A program made the translations under genes and the position numbers. This document shows positions 34,141 through 43,688 of a stretch of 64,000 bases of DNA, one piece after another (within the stretch, counting starts at the first letter, position 1; each line of letters starts with the position of its first letter). The DNA is taken from NCBI RefSeq assembly GCF_009729415.1, contig NZ_MPKW01000027.1, forward strand, positions 1-64,000, written 5' to 3'. The stretch comes from Mycolicibacterium sp. CBMA 234 (lineage in GTDB: Bacteria; Actinomycetota; Actinomycetes; Mycobacteriales; Mycobacteriaceae). The notes under the pieces were generated by a model, which was given only the letters and a program-made list of their open reading frames with translations, did not search any database and was not told the DNA's origin.

Positions 34141-35616
34141 ATGGCAGATTTCCGGCTCACCACCAAGGTTCAGGTCAGCGGCTGGCGCTTCCTGCTTCGC
34201 CGTGTCGAGCACGCCATCGTGCGGCGCGACACCCGGATGTTCGACGACCCGCTGCAGTTCTACAGCCGGTCGGTGTCGGCGGGCATCGTCGTCGCGGTGC
34301 TGGTCTGCCTCGGCGCCGCGATGATGGCCTATTTCAAACCCCAGGGCAAGCGGGGCGAGGACACGCTGCTGGTCGATCGCAGCACCAACCAGCTGTACGT
34401 CGTCATGCCCGGGACGCAGCAGATCCGCCCCGTCTACAACCTGACGTCGGCCCGGCTGGTCCTCGGCCACACCGGCGAGCCGCAGGTGGTCAAGCCGGCC
34501 GAACTCGCGCGGATGCCCAAGGGCCAGCCCATCGGCATCCCCGGTGCGCCCTACGCGACGGCGGTCGACGGCACGTCGGGCGCCTGGTCGGTCTGTGACA
34601 CCGTCACCAAGCCCGAGAGCGTCACCCCAACCGTCGAGACGTCGGTGCTGGTGGAGCCGGCGGTCCTGGGCGCCGGCGTCGCGCCCATCCGTCCGGACCA
34701 GGGCGTGCTGGTGAAGTTCCAGGACCGGACCTGGCTGATCACCAAGGACGGTCGCCACTCGATCGATCTCGCCGACCGCGCCCTCACCTCCGCCGTGGGA
34801 ATTCCCGTCGGGTCCAAGTCGGCACCGATCTCGGAGGGCTTGTTCAACGCACTGCCGAACGTCGGCCCCTGGATGCTGGCCCCGATTCCGGCGGCGGGCG
34901 CGCCCAACGGCGTCGGCCTGCCCCCGAACCTGGTGAACGGCACCGTGTTCCAGACGGTCACCGACAACAGCAAGCAGCAGTACGTGGTGCTGCCCGACGG
35001 CGTCGCCAAGGTCAACGACACCACTGCTGCCGCGCTCCGGGCCACGAATTCCTACGGGCTGATCTCGCCGCCGTCGGTGGAGTCGAGCGTCGTGGCCAAG
35101 ATTCCCGAGCAGACCTACACCTCACCGCTGCCGGATAAGCCGATGACCATGTTGTTGCCGCAGGACGATCCGACGGTGTGCTGGTCGTGGCAGCGCGAAG
35201 CCGGAGACCAGGGCGCCAAGACCACCGTGATCGTCGGCCGGCACCTGCCGATCCCGGTGACGTCGATGGGCAACGGCATCAAGCAGATCAGCGGCGACGC
35301 CACCATCTACATTGACGGCGGCCAGTACATCCGGCTGCAAGCCCCCGACCCGCGCTACGGCGAGGCCCGGTACTACGTCGACGCTCAGGGCATCCGGTAC
35401 GGCGTGGCCAACGACGACACCGCCAAGGCCCTCGGGCTCAGCGGCGCGTCGACGGCGCCGTGGCAGGTGGTCGGTCTGCTGATGGAAGGCCCGGTGCTGT
35501 CGAAGGAGGCGGCGTTGCTCGAGCACGACACGCTGCCATCCGATCCGAAACCGCGGAAGGTGGCCGGCAACAGTGATGGAGTGCCGGCTCCTGCTCATCC
35601 GGGAGGTGCGTCATGA
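34141..35616 (+). CDS. eccB1: ESX-1 membrane component EccB1
   Basis: A 491-residue core membrane protein. A short basic cytoplasmic N terminus (FRLTTKVQVSGWRFLLRRVE) precedes one membrane helix (about 44-66, SAGIVVAVLVCLGAAMMAYF). The large outer domain has the EccB features GEDTLLVDRSTNQLYVVMPG and RPVYNLTSARLVLG. EccB is part of the EccBCDE inner-membrane complex. It overlaps eccCa1 by 4 bases (ATGA). Confidence 0.96.
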   Translation: MADFRLTTKVQVSGWRFLLRRVEHAIVRRDTRMFDDPLQFYSRSVSAGIVVAVLVCLGAAMMAYFKPQGKRGEDTLLVDRSTNQLYVVMPGTQQIRPVYNLTSARLVLGHTGEPQVVKPAELARMPKGQPIGIPGAPYATAVDGTSGAWSVCDTVTKPESVTPTVETSVLVEPAVLGAGVAPIRPDQGVLVKFQDRTWLITKDGRHSIDLADRALTSAVGIPVGSKSAPISEGLFNALPNVGPWMLAPIPAAGAPNGVGLPPNLVNGTVFQTVTDNSKQQYVVLPDGVAKVNDTTAAALRATNSYGLISPPSVESSVVAKIPEQTYTSPLPDKPMTMLLPQDDPTVCWSWQREAGDQGAKTTVIVGRHLPIPVTSMGNGIKQISGDATIYIDGGQYIRLQAPDPRYGEARYYVDAQGIRYGVANDDTAKALGLSGASTAPWQVVGLLMEGPVLSKEAALLEHDTLPSDPKPRKVAGNSDGVPAPAHPGGAS

Positions 35617-37844
35617 CGACCAAGAAGTTCACCCCGTCGATGAAGCGGGGGCCGCGCCTGACGCCGGGCGAGATCAACGTGACGCCGCCCGATGACCTGG
35701 GGATCGAGATTCCCGCGTCCGGCATGCAGAAGGCCATGCCGTACGTCATGGGTGGCGGCATGCTCGGAATGATCGCGATCATGGTCTTCACCGGCGTCCG
35801 TCAGCTGTCGCCGTACATGCTCATGATGCCGCTGATGATGATCATGGGCACCGTTGGTTACATGTCGAGCGGCGGCGGCGGCGGCAAGAAAGTGCCGGAG
35901 ATCAATGAGGACCGCAAGGAGTACCTGCGCTACCTGGCCGGCCTGCGGACCCGCGTGACGTCCTCGGCCGACGCCCAGGTGACGTTCTTCTCCTATCACG
36001 CACCGCACCCCGAGGATCTGTTGTCGATCGTTGGTACGCAGCGGCAGTGGTCGCGCAGCGTCAGTGGCAACAACGCCGATTTCTTCATGGGTGCCAGGCT
36101 CGGCATCGGTGCGCAACCGGCAGTGGACCGGCTGCTCAAGCCGAACATCGGGTCGGATCTGGCGGGCCCAATGGCTGCCCCGCAGGCGCATCTGGAGCCG
36201 GTCAGCCATATGTGGGTGACCAAGTTCCTGCGCACCCACGGTCTGGTGCACGACTGCCCGAAGCTGGTGATGCTCAAGAGCTATCCGACCATCGCCATCG
36301 GCGGTGATCCGGAAGGCTCGCGGGGTCTGCTCGCTTCCATGATCTGCCACCTCGCGGTGTTCCATCCGCCAGACCTGCTGCAGATCAGGGTGCTGATGGA
36401 GGATCTCGACGATCCTGATTGGGCCTGGCTCAAGTGGCTGCCGCACGTGCAGAGTCAGACCGAGTTCGACGACGCCGGGCCCAAGCGCATGGTGTTCACG
36501 AAGCCGGACGGGCTGGCCGACCTGACCGCCCGCGGTCCACACAACGCGGACGCGGCTCCGGGCGGTCCGTATGCGCTGGTTGTCGATCTGAGCGGCGGCA
36601 AGGCGGGCTTCCCGGTCGACGGCCGCGCGGGCGTCACGGTCATCACCAAGGGCAACCACCGGTCGGGCTACCGCATCAAGGTCAACTCCGATGGCTCCAG
36701 CGAGGATCGGACGCCGGTCCAGTCGTGGCGTGAGGTGACAACCGCGACCGACACGATCACTGCGGGGTCGGCGGGCCGGCTGGCCCGCAAGCTGGCGGGC
36801 TGGTCCATCACCGGGACCATCATCGACAAGGGCACGCGCGTCCAGAAGAAGGTGTCGAGCGAGTGGCATCACCTGGTGGGTGCCCGGTCGGTCGAAGAGA
36901 TCACGCCGCGACGCTGGCGGATGTATTCGGACCTGGATCAGGAGCGATTGCGGATCCCGTTCGGCCACCAGCTCAAGAACGGCGAGATCATGCATCTCGA
37001 CATCAAGGAAGGCGCCGAATTCGGCGCCGGCCCGCACGGCATGCTGATCGGTACGACGGGTTCCGGTAAATCGGAATTCCTTCGTACCCTGATCCTTTCG
37101 TTGGTCGCGACGCATCATCCGGACCAGATCAACCTGCTGCTGACCGACTTCAAGGGCGGCTCGACCTTCCTCGGCATGGAGAAGCTGCCGCACACCGCGG
37201 CCGTCGTCACCAACATGGAAGAGGAGGCCGAACTCGTCGGTCGTATGGGCGAAGTGCTCACCGGTGAGCTGGACCGTCGGCAGAACATTCTTCGTCAGGC
37301 CGGTATGCAGGTCGGTGCGGCCGGTGCGTTATCGGGCGTCGCCGAATACGAGAAGTACCGCGAACGCGGAGCTGACTTGCCGCCGTTGCCAACGCTTTTC
37401 GTGGTCGTCGACGAGTTCGCCGAGCTGCTGCAGAACCACCCGGACTTCATCGCGCTGTTCGACCGAATCTGTCGCGTGGGCCGGTCGTTGCGTGTGCACC
37501 TGCTGCTGGCGACGCAGTCGCTGAACACCGGCGGTGCCCGCATCGACAAGCTGGAGCCAAACCTGACGTACCGGATTGCTTTGCGTACCACCAGTTCCGC
37601 TGAATCCAAGGCGGTGATCGGTACGCCGGAGGCGCAGTACATCACCAATAAGGAGAGCGGCGTCGGTTTCCTGCGTGTCGGTATGGAGGACCCGGTGAAG
37701 TTCAAGAGCATCTACACCGGCGGCACCTATGTGCCGCAAGTTGTGGACGAGGACGGCGACGATGCACCAAGGGTGGTGGCGCAGAACACCTTCCGTATCC
37801 GTCCGTTCACCGCGGCGCCGATGGATGCGGGGGCTTCGCGATGA
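35613..37844 (+). CDS. eccCa1: ESX-1 FtsK/SpoIIIE-type ATPase EccCa1
   Basis: A 743-residue protein. Two membrane helices lie at about 38-85. The first FtsK-like NTPase domain has Walker A GTTGSGKS (480-487) and the Walker B-like segment TLFVVVDEFAELL. The split of EccC into Ca and Cb is a hallmark of ESX-1. EccCa provides the membrane-bound motor. It overlaps both neighbours by 4 bases, so stoichiometry is set by coupled translation. Confidence 0.96.
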   Translation: MTTKKFTPSMKRGPRLTPGEINVTPPDDLGIEIPASGMQKAMPYVMGGGMLGMIAIMVFTGVRQLSPYMLMMPLMMIMGTVGYMSSGGGGGKKVPEINEDRKEYLRYLAGLRTRVTSSADAQVTFFSYHAPHPEDLLSIVGTQRQWSRSVSGNNADFFMGARLGIGAQPAVDRLLKPNIGSDLAGPMAAPQAHLEPVSHMWVTKFLRTHGLVHDCPKLVMLKSYPTIAIGGDPEGSRGLLASMICHLAVFHPPDLLQIRVLMEDLDDPDWAWLKWLPHVQSQTEFDDAGPKRMVFTKPDGLADLTARGPHNADAAPGGPYALVVDLSGGKAGFPVDGRAGVTVITKGNHRSGYRIKVNSDGSSEDRTPVQSWREVTTATDTITAGSAGRLARKLAGWSITGTIIDKGTRVQKKVSSEWHHLVGARSVEEITPRRWRMYSDLDQERLRIPFGHQLKNGEIMHLDIKEGAEFGAGPHGMLIGTTGSGKSEFLRTLILSLVATHHPDQINLLLTDFKGGSTFLGMEKLPHTAAVVTNMEEEAELVGRMGEVLTGELDRRQNILRQAGMQVGAAGALSGVAEYEKYRERGADLPPLPTLFVVVDEFAELLQNHPDFIALFDRICRVGRSLRVHLLLATQSLNTGGARIDKLEPNLTYRIALRTTSSAESKAVIGTPEAQYITNKESGVGFLRVGMEDPVKFKSIYTGGTYVPQVVDEDGDDAPRVVAQNTFRIRPFTAAPMDAGASR

Positions 37845-39586
37845 CGAACACTGAGCACCGTGCGCTGCGTGAAGTGGTGCTGAATCAGCTGACGACCGGC
37901 GAGAGCCGGGCGTACAAGATGTGGCTGCCGCCGCTGCTGGATCCGGTTCCCGTCAATGAGTTGGTGGAACGAGATCAGCGGGCGCCGTTACGTTTTGGCC
38001 TCGGCATCATGGATGAGCCGCGCCGCCACAAGCAGGAAGTGTGGGGTATCGACACGTCCGCAGCCGGTGGCAACGTCGCGGTCGGTGGTGCGCCGCAGAC
38101 GGGGAAGTCGACGTTCCTGCAGACTCTGGTGCTGTCTGCTGCTGCGACGCACTCGCCTCGGCAGGTGCAGTTCTACTGCGTCGATCTCGGTGGCGGTGGC
38201 CTCATCTACCTCGAGGACCTGCCGCACGTCGGCGGCGTCGCTACCCGATCCGAACCCGACCGTGTGATGCGCGTGGTGGCCGAGATGAAAGCTGTTCTGC
38301 GGCAACGTGAACAGACGTTCAAAGAACACCGTATCGGCTCCATCGCCAGTTACCGGCAGTTGCGGGAAGACCCGAATCACGCGGCATCACAGGACCCGTT
38401 CGGTGACGTCTACCTGGTCATCGACGGTTGGCCTGCTTTCGTCGGTGAGTTTCCGGATCTCGAGCCGGTGGTGCAGGACCTCGCCGGCCAGGGGTTGGCG
38501 TTCGGTGTCCACGTCATCATTTCGACGCCGCGCTGGACGGAACTTAAATCCCGTGTCCGTGATTACCTGGGTACCAAGGTCGAGTTCCGCCTTGGTGACG
38601 TCAACGAGACGCAGATCGACCGCATCACGCGGGAGATTCCGAGCAACCGCCCCGGGCGGGCGGTGTCGATGGAGAAGCACCACCTGATGATCGGCGTGCC
38701 CCGGATGGACGGGGTGCACAGCACGGATGACATCGTGCCGGCCATCACCGCGGCCGTCGACCACATCGCGTCGCTGCACACCGACATGGCACCTCGCGTC
38801 CGCGTGCTGCCTGAGCGGATCTACCTGCACGAACTCGACCCCAACCCTCCCGCACCGGAGAACGACTACCGGACCCGCTGGACGGTGCCGGTCGGCGTAC
38901 GCGAGTCCGACCTCTCGGTGGCCTACAACCACATGTACGACACGCCCCATCAGCTCATCTTCGGTGCGCCGAAGTCCGGCAAGACCACCATTGCGCACGC
39001 GGTGGCGGAGGCTATCTGCAAGCGCAACAGCCCAGATCAGGTGCGGTTCATGTTGGCGGACTTCCGCTCAGGTCTGCTCGACGCGGTGCCCGAGACGCAT
39101 CTGCTCGCGGCGGGTGCCATCAACCGGAACATCGCCGCTTTGGAGGAGTCCATCAAGGCGCTGGCGGTCAACCTGAAGAAGAGGTTGCCGCCGCCAGACC
39201 TGACCACGTCGCAGCTGCGCTCGCGGTCGTGGTGGAGTGGTCCGGACGTGGTGCTGCTGGTCGACGACTGGCACATGATCGTCGCCGCCAGCGGTATGGG
39301 GTCGCCGATGACGCCGCTTGCTCCGCTATTGCCGGCGGCTGCGGATATCGGTCTGCACATCATCGTGACGTGTCAGATGAGTCAGGCGCATCGCTCCACG
39401 ATGGACAAGTTCGTCGGTACTGCTTATGGCGCCGGATCGCCGACGATGTTCCTCTCGGGTGAGAAAGCGGAGTTCCCGTCGAGCGAGTTCAAACTCCGCC
39501 GCAGGCCTCCTGGCCAGGCACTTCTGGTCTCGCCGGACGGGAAGGAGGTCATCCAGGCGGCCTATGTTGATCCCCCCGCAGAATAA
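37841..39586 (+). CDS. eccCb1: ESX-1 ATPase EccCb1
   Basis: A 581-residue cytosolic protein with two FtsK-like NTPase domains: Walker A GAPQTGKS (83-90) and GAPKSGKT (375-382), each with a DDW/VDLG-type Walker B region. In ESX-1 the C-terminal domain binds the tail of EsxB and brings substrate to EccCa1. Start codon overlaps eccCa1. A 173-base gap follows before PE35, which may have its own promoter. Confidence 0.96.
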   Translation: MTNTEHRALREVVLNQLTTGESRAYKMWLPPLLDPVPVNELVERDQRAPLRFGLGIMDEPRRHKQEVWGIDTSAAGGNVAVGGAPQTGKSTFLQTLVLSAAATHSPRQVQFYCVDLGGGGLIYLEDLPHVGGVATRSEPDRVMRVVAEMKAVLRQREQTFKEHRIGSIASYRQLREDPNHAASQDPFGDVYLVIDGWPAFVGEFPDLEPVVQDLAGQGLAFGVHVIISTPRWTELKSRVRDYLGTKVEFRLGDVNETQIDRITREIPSNRPGRAVSMEKHHLMIGVPRMDGVHSTDDIVPAITAAVDHIASLHTDMAPRVRVLPERIYLHELDPNPPAPENDYRTRWTVPVGVRESDLSVAYNHMYDTPHQLIFGAPKSGKTTIAHAVAEAICKRNSPDQVRFMLADFRSGLLDAVPETHLLAAGAINRNIAALEESIKALAVNLKKRLPPPDLTTSQLRSRSWWSGPDVVLLVDDWHMIVAASGMGSPMTPLAPLLPAAADIGLHIIVTCQMSQAHRSTMDKFVGTAYGAGSPTMFLSGEKAEFPSSEFKLRRRPPGQALLVSPDGKEVIQAAYVDPPAE

Positions 39587-39759
39587 GTGTAGGCGACCCC
39601 CCAAAACCGTCGGTAGTATCTGTTTCAGACGTTCAGCAACGGCTAAACGCCCGCTGATCGGCACAGGGGAACGGGGGTTCCGTGGGGGATCTTCAATTCT
39701 TATTTGTGCCGTTCGCACAATTCCATACCGCAATCTTTGAATTGGTAAGGAGAAAAGAA

Positions 39760-40056
39760 ATGCAGCCTTTGGAACACAATCCCGGTGCAGTGGGTGTCGG
39801 CACTCAGGTGGTGGCCAATGGCGCCCGGGGCCTGGCGACGGGCACCGCAACGCTGTCGGAAGCCGCGGCGCTGGTTCCGGCCGGCGTCGACGAGGTGTCG
39901 ATGCAGGCAGCCATGGCGTTCGCTGTAGAAAGCGTGGAGACCATGGCGCTTCATTCCTTTGCCCAGGAAGAATTGGCCCGCGGGGGTGCTGCGTATGTGG
40001 AAGCTGCGGCGATCTACGAGGCCACCGACACGGCCAACGCCGCGACCTTGATCTAG
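39760..40056 (+). CDS. PE35: PE family protein PE35
   Basis: A 98-residue helical-hairpin protein. It matches PE35 in GTQVVANGARGL, LVPAGVDEVSMQAAMAFA and the secretion motif YEATD (YxxxD) near the end. PE35 pairs with PPE68 and is exported by ESX-1. AAGGAGAAAAGA precedes the ATG at 39760. First gene of the PE35-PPE68-esxB-esxA substrate block. Confidence 0.93.
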   Translation: MQPLEHNPGAVGVGTQVVANGARGLATGTATLSEAAALVPAGVDEVSMQAAMAFAVESVETMALHSFAQEELARGGAAYVEAAAIYEATDTANAATLI

Positions 40057-40098
40057 CAGCTGCAAAACCGAATCGTCTGAGTCCGAGGACAGCGAACT

Positions 40099-41430
40099 AT
40101 GGTTGCCCCACCCGCCATGCCGGCGATGTTCTACGGAGCATTCCCGCCAGAACTGAACACCGGGCGGTTGATGGCCGGCGCAGGTGCTTCTCCGATGATC
40201 CAGGCAGCGGCCGGATGGGAAGCCCTGGCGATCGCACTGGAGGCACAGGCGGCGGAACTTTCCGCCAGCCTGTCCGCATTGAGCGAGAACTGGTCCGGGA
40301 TGGCGAGTGAGCGGGCGGTGTCGGCGACAATGCCGATGGTCACCTGGTTGCACACCACCGCGGTACAGGCCCAGAAGCGTGCCATGCAGGCGCTCGCGCA
40401 GGCAGATTCATACACGCTGGCCCTCACCACTACTCCGCAGATACCGGAGATCGAAGACAACCACGTCACGCATGCAGTACTGGAAGGGACCAACTTCCTC
40501 GGTATCAACACCGTCCCTATCGGCTTCAATGAGGCAGATTACTTACGGATGTGGGCACTGGCGGGCTCCGTCATGGAGACGTATCAGGCGGAGACCAGCA
40601 TGAATACGCTGTTCGAGCCGATCCTGCCGGCACAGCCGATCGTCATGCCGGGTGTGGCAGCGAGCGCCGCAGCCGCGGCGCTGGCGCAGACCGCTGCTCG
40701 AGCGCCTGAAGCGGTGGTGCGCAATTTGATCATGACGCAGGTCACTGGCCAGTCCGCGCTAGAAGATGCTGCGCTGATGATGGGCGGCGGTGCGTCGCAG
40801 CTTAGTTTTGCAGCTGGAAGGGCTGAAGAACAGGCGCAACGGTCCGAGGGTGCGGTGCAACAGGCCACCGGTCAGCAGAACCAGGCGCAGCAGGGCACTC
40901 AGATGATGATGCAGGTGGCCTCGCAAGTCGGCTCGCAAGTGGCCCAGTTGCCGCAGCAGCTCGGCCAGTTGATCACTCAGCCAGTGCAACAGCTGAGTCA
41001 GCCGGTGCAGCAGTTCACGCAGATGTTTACTCAACTCGGCAGCAGTTTCGGTCAAAACAATGGGCCGCAGATCGGCCTCATGGGCGCGAGCCCGTTCTCC
41101 AACCATCCGCTGGCCGGTGGCTCGGGGGCGACATCGGGTGCGGGCTTGGTCCGAGCGGCGTCGTTGCCGGGGATGGGCGGTTCGGCACCGCGGACGCCGC
41201 TGATGGCCTCGCTGGTCGGCAGCCTCGAAGGTGCCTCGACCGCTTCGTTGGAGGCGGGCGCAGCAGCGGGCGCGTCGGGCACTGGCAAGGCGCCGGTGAG
41301 CAGTGCCGGCGGCGCCGGAGCCGGAATGGGCCCTGGTACCAAAGGAGAAAAGGGCGGAGGGACGAGGGAGGCCCTCAAAGCCCCCGGGGTTCTGATACAG
41401 GACCTCGACGACGATGACGACGACTGGTGA
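40099..41430 (+). CDS. PPE68: PPE family protein PPE68
   Basis: A 443-residue PPE protein, longer than the 368 residues known from M. tuberculosis. The N-terminal domain has FPPELNTGRLMAGAG, NWSGMASE (WxG-like turn) and TNFLGINTVPIGFNEADYLR. A Gln-rich middle (about 255-315) and a Gly/Ala-rich tail follow, with SPFSNHPLAGGSG matching PPE68. It ends in the acidic DLDDDDDDW, like the acidic Trp tail of PPE68. It works with PE35 at the secretion membrane complex. Confidence 0.93.
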   Translation: MVAPPAMPAMFYGAFPPELNTGRLMAGAGASPMIQAAAGWEALAIALEAQAAELSASLSALSENWSGMASERAVSATMPMVTWLHTTAVQAQKRAMQALAQADSYTLALTTTPQIPEIEDNHVTHAVLEGTNFLGINTVPIGFNEADYLRMWALAGSVMETYQAETSMNTLFEPILPAQPIVMPGVAASAAAAALAQTAARAPEAVVRNLIMTQVTGQSALEDAALMMGGGASQLSFAAGRAEEQAQRSEGAVQQATGQQNQAQQGTQMMMQVASQVGSQVAQLPQQLGQLITQPVQQLSQPVQQFTQMFTQLGSSFGQNNGPQIGLMGASPFSNHPLAGGSGATSGAGLVRAASLPGMGGSAPRTPLMASLVGSLEGASTASLEAGAAAGASGTGKAPVSSAGGAGAGMGPGTKGEKGGGTREALKAPGVLIQDLDDDDDDW

Positions 41431-41526
41431 ATTGTCTCATCGCACAAAGACTTTCCGGCCCCGGGGGGTCGGCAAGGACTCGCCATTCCCGTGGTGAGGA
41501 CACAGGAAAAGAAAAGGTGATCCAAC

Positions 41527-41829
41527 ATGACAAGCATGCATACAGATGCCGCGGTCCTCGCCTCGGAGGCCGGACACTTCGACCGCATCGCCGGTGAGCT
41601 CCACGGTCACCAAGTTGCAGTGGATGGGATTGCGGCCCAACTCCAAGCATCTCTGAAGGGTGACGCCGGCTCCGCCGCACAGTTGGCTCTGGTTCGATTC
41701 AACGAAGCCATGGCCCAGCAGTTGAAGGAGCTGAGCGACATCTCTAACAACATCCAGACCGCCGGTACGCAGTACACCTCGGCCGACGGTGACGCCGCGT
41801 CGAACCTCGCAAACCAGATGCATATCTGA
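41527..41829 (+). CDS. esxB: ESX-1 substrate EsxB (CFP-10-like)
   Basis: A 100-residue helical hairpin. TDAAVLASEAGHFDRIAGEL, RFNEAMAQQLKELSDISNNI and the export signal YTSAD (YxxxD) match EsxB. The turn that normally carries WxG reads Leu43-Lys-Gly (LQASLKGDAG), so the family tryptophan is missing; the codon is CTG. EsxB pairs with EsxA and its tail binds EccCb1. A ribosome site (GAAAAGAAAAGG) is seen before the ATG. Confidence 0.95.
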   Translation: MTSMHTDAAVLASEAGHFDRIAGELHGHQVAVDGIAAQLQASLKGDAGSAAQLALVRFNEAMAQQLKELSDISNNIQTAGTQYTSADGDAASNLANQMHI

Positions 41830-41847
41830 CACGGTCCAACCCAACCA

Positions 41848-41888
41848 AACTCAACTCAGGCATAGACCTAACTCAACTCAGGCATAGA
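41848..41888 (+). repeat. Tandem 22-bp repeat between esxB and esxA
   Basis: The 19 bases AACTCAACTCAGGCATAGA occur at 41848-41866 and again at 41870-41888, a perfect repeat with a 22-bp period. It ends 13 bases before the esxA ATG, just upstream of the ribosome site. It may be a recent slippage duplication or affect mRNA processing between the two genes. Confidence 0.85.
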
Positions 41889-41901
41889 AACGGAGAAAGA
41901 A

Positions 41902-42198
41902 ATGGATACCCAGGGCGGACAGGTTTGGAATTTCGGAGAAAACCACGGGCATGTGGATGGCCTGGCGGGGCAGAAGGCCGCCATCGACGGCTTGCTCGAC
42001 GAGGGCAAGGCTTCGCTGGCGAAACTGGCATCAGTGTGGGGCGGCTCTGGTTCGGAGGCGTACCAGGCGGTGCAGCAGCGGTGGGACAACACGGCACTGG
42101 AGCTGAACAACGCATTGCTCAGCCTGGCGCATGCAATCGGTTCGTCCAACGACGATATGGCCGGTATCGAGAGTGGCATCACGGGCTCTTTCGGCTAA
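41902..42198 (+). CDS. esxA: ESX-1 substrate EsxA (ESAT-6-like)
   Basis: A 98-residue WXG100 protein. VWNFGENHGHVDGLAG, LLDEGKASLAKLASVWGGSG (WxG turn at Trp46) and AYQAVQQRWDNTALELNNAL match EsxA closely. EsxA forms a dimer with EsxB, and the pair is the chief ESX-1 cargo. GGAGAAAGAA precedes the ATG. A hairpin follows the gene. Confidence 0.96.
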   Translation: MDTQGGQVWNFGENHGHVDGLAGQKAAIDGLLDEGKASLAKLASVWGGSGSEAYQAVQQRWDNTALELNNALLSLAHAIGSSNDDMAGIESGITGSFG

Positions 42199-42214
42199 AG
42201 CCGACGCAGCACAG

Positions 42215-42254
42215 GAGGTGGGCAGGTCGGCGTAGGGTCGACGCTGCCCACCTC
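42215..42254 (+). terminator. Hairpin between esxA and espI
   Basis: GAGGTGGGCAG (42215-42225) pairs perfectly with CTGCCCACCTC (42244-42254) around an 18-base loop, 16 bases past the esxA stop. It could end or weaken transcription, keeping esxBA mRNA high and espI/eccD1 low, or protect the 3' end of the esx mRNA. Confidence 0.55.
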
Positions 42255-42296
42255 ATGTGCGCTCAGGTGTAACCCACACACAATCGAGAGGTACTC

Positions 42297-43688
42297 ATGT
42301 CCGCCGACTATGACCGGCTCTTCAATAACTCGAGCTCGGGTCAGGCCGACAACGAGGAAGCGACGCGCACCGTAGACCGCGCGACTCTTGCTGCCGCCGC
42401 GCAGATGTCGGCCTCCGCGGCCGCGGCCCCGGCTGCAGGGGTCGAAACGCCGTCGGGCCCGCCCGTTGCCGGACAACCGCAGCAGCCGCCCGGTGCCGTC
42501 CCGCCACCGCGGCCGTCCGAGGTGACCACTCAAATGCCGCCTGCGCCACCGCAATTCATGCAGAACGGCCTGATGCGCTCGCCGCAGGGCGCGCCGATGG
42601 TCGGCGCCCAGTATGAGCAGCCGCAACACGCCCCGATGATGCCGCCGCCGCGCCACATGCAGCCGCCGCCACAGCACTACGCCGCGGATCCGCAGGCCGA
42701 CATGCAGTGGACCGAGCAGCAGATGCCCGGCCAGACGTCGGCCGCCACCATCGGTGATCACCGCGCCATCGACGCGCTGTCCCACGTCGGTGTGCGGGCT
42801 GGGGTGAAGATGCCGTCGCAACGCGGCTGGCGGCACATGCTCTACCTACTGACGCGCATCAACCTGGGGCTGTCACCCGACGAGTTGTACGAGCTGGACC
42901 TGTACACCCGGGTTCGGCGCAACGCTCGCGACTCGTACCAGATCGGCGTGCTGGGACTGAAGGGCGGCGTCGGCAAGACGGCCGTGACCGTCACCCTCGG
43001 CTCCGTCATGTCGAAGGTGCGCGGCGACCGGATCCTGGCTGTCGACGCCGATCCGGACGGTGGCAACCTGGCCGATCGGGCGGGCCGGCAGTCCGCGGCT
43101 ACCATCTCGGATCTGTTGTCCGACAAGGAACTTGCGCGCTACAACGACATCCGCGCGTACACCAGCATGAACGCCTCCAACCTCGAGGTGTTGTCGTCGG
43201 CCGAATACAGCGTCGCGCGCCGTGACTTCAACGAAGATGACTGGGCCGCCGCGGTCAAGATCGTCTCGCAGTATTACAACCTGGTGCTCGCCGACTGTGG
43301 CGCCGGCTTGTTCCACCAAGCCTCCCGCGCAGTGCTGTCGACGGTTTCCGGTTTGGTGATCGTGGCCAGCGCCTCGATCGACGGTGCCCGTCAGGCCGCT
43401 GTGACCATGGACTGGTTGCGGCAGAACGGATATCAGGATCTGCTCGGCCGGGCGTGTGTGGTCATCAACCACGTGACGCCGGGCAAGACCAACATCGACG
43501 TCGATGATCTGGTGCAGCAGTTCGAGCGGCACGTGCCGGCGGGCCGTGTCGTCGTGCTGCCGTGGGACAAGCACATTGCTACCGGTGCGGATATCCAGTT
43601 CGATCTGTTGGGCAAGACGTACCGGCGCCGAATCACCGAGCTCGCCGCGGCGCTGTCCGACGACTTCGATCGGCTCGAGCGCCGGTGA
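42297..43688 (+). CDS. espI: ESX-1 MinD-like ATPase EspI
   Basis: A 463-residue protein. A Pro/Gln/Ala-rich N terminus (about 1-160) precedes the MinD-like core: NLGLSPDELYELDLYTRVRR, deviant Walker A KGGVGKT (222-228), ILAVDADPDGGNLADRAG and DCGAGLF. M. tuberculosis EspI is 666 residues, so the proline-rich part is much shorter here. EspI is not essential for secretion but dampens ESX-1 when ATP is low. It overlaps eccD1 by 4 bases (GTGA). Confidence 0.9.
   Translation: MSADYDRLFNNSSSGQADNEEATRTVDRATLAAAAQMSASAAAAPAAGVETPSGPPVAGQPQQPPGAVPPPRPSEVTTQMPPAPPQFMQNGLMRSPQGAPMVGAQYEQPQHAPMMPPPRHMQPPPQHYAADPQADMQWTEQQMPGQTSAATIGDHRAIDALSHVGVRAGVKMPSQRGWRHMLYLLTRINLGLSPDELYELDLYTRVRRNARDSYQIGVLGLKGGVGKTAVTVTLGSVMSKVRGDRILAVDADPDGGNLADRAGRQSAATISDLLSDKELARYNDIRAYTSMNASNLEVLSSAEYSVARRDFNEDDWAAAVKIVSQYYNLVLADCGAGLFHQASRAVLSTVSGLVIVASASIDGARQAAVTMDWLRQNGYQDLLGRACVVINHVTPGKTNIDVDDLVQQFERHVPAGRVVVLPWDKHIATGADIQFDLLGKTYRRRITELAAALSDDFDRLERR

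Noticed and set aside
35595..37193. A 532-codon open frame opposite eccCa1
   Set aside because: Overlaps a certain ESX-1 ATPase gene and shows no family features.
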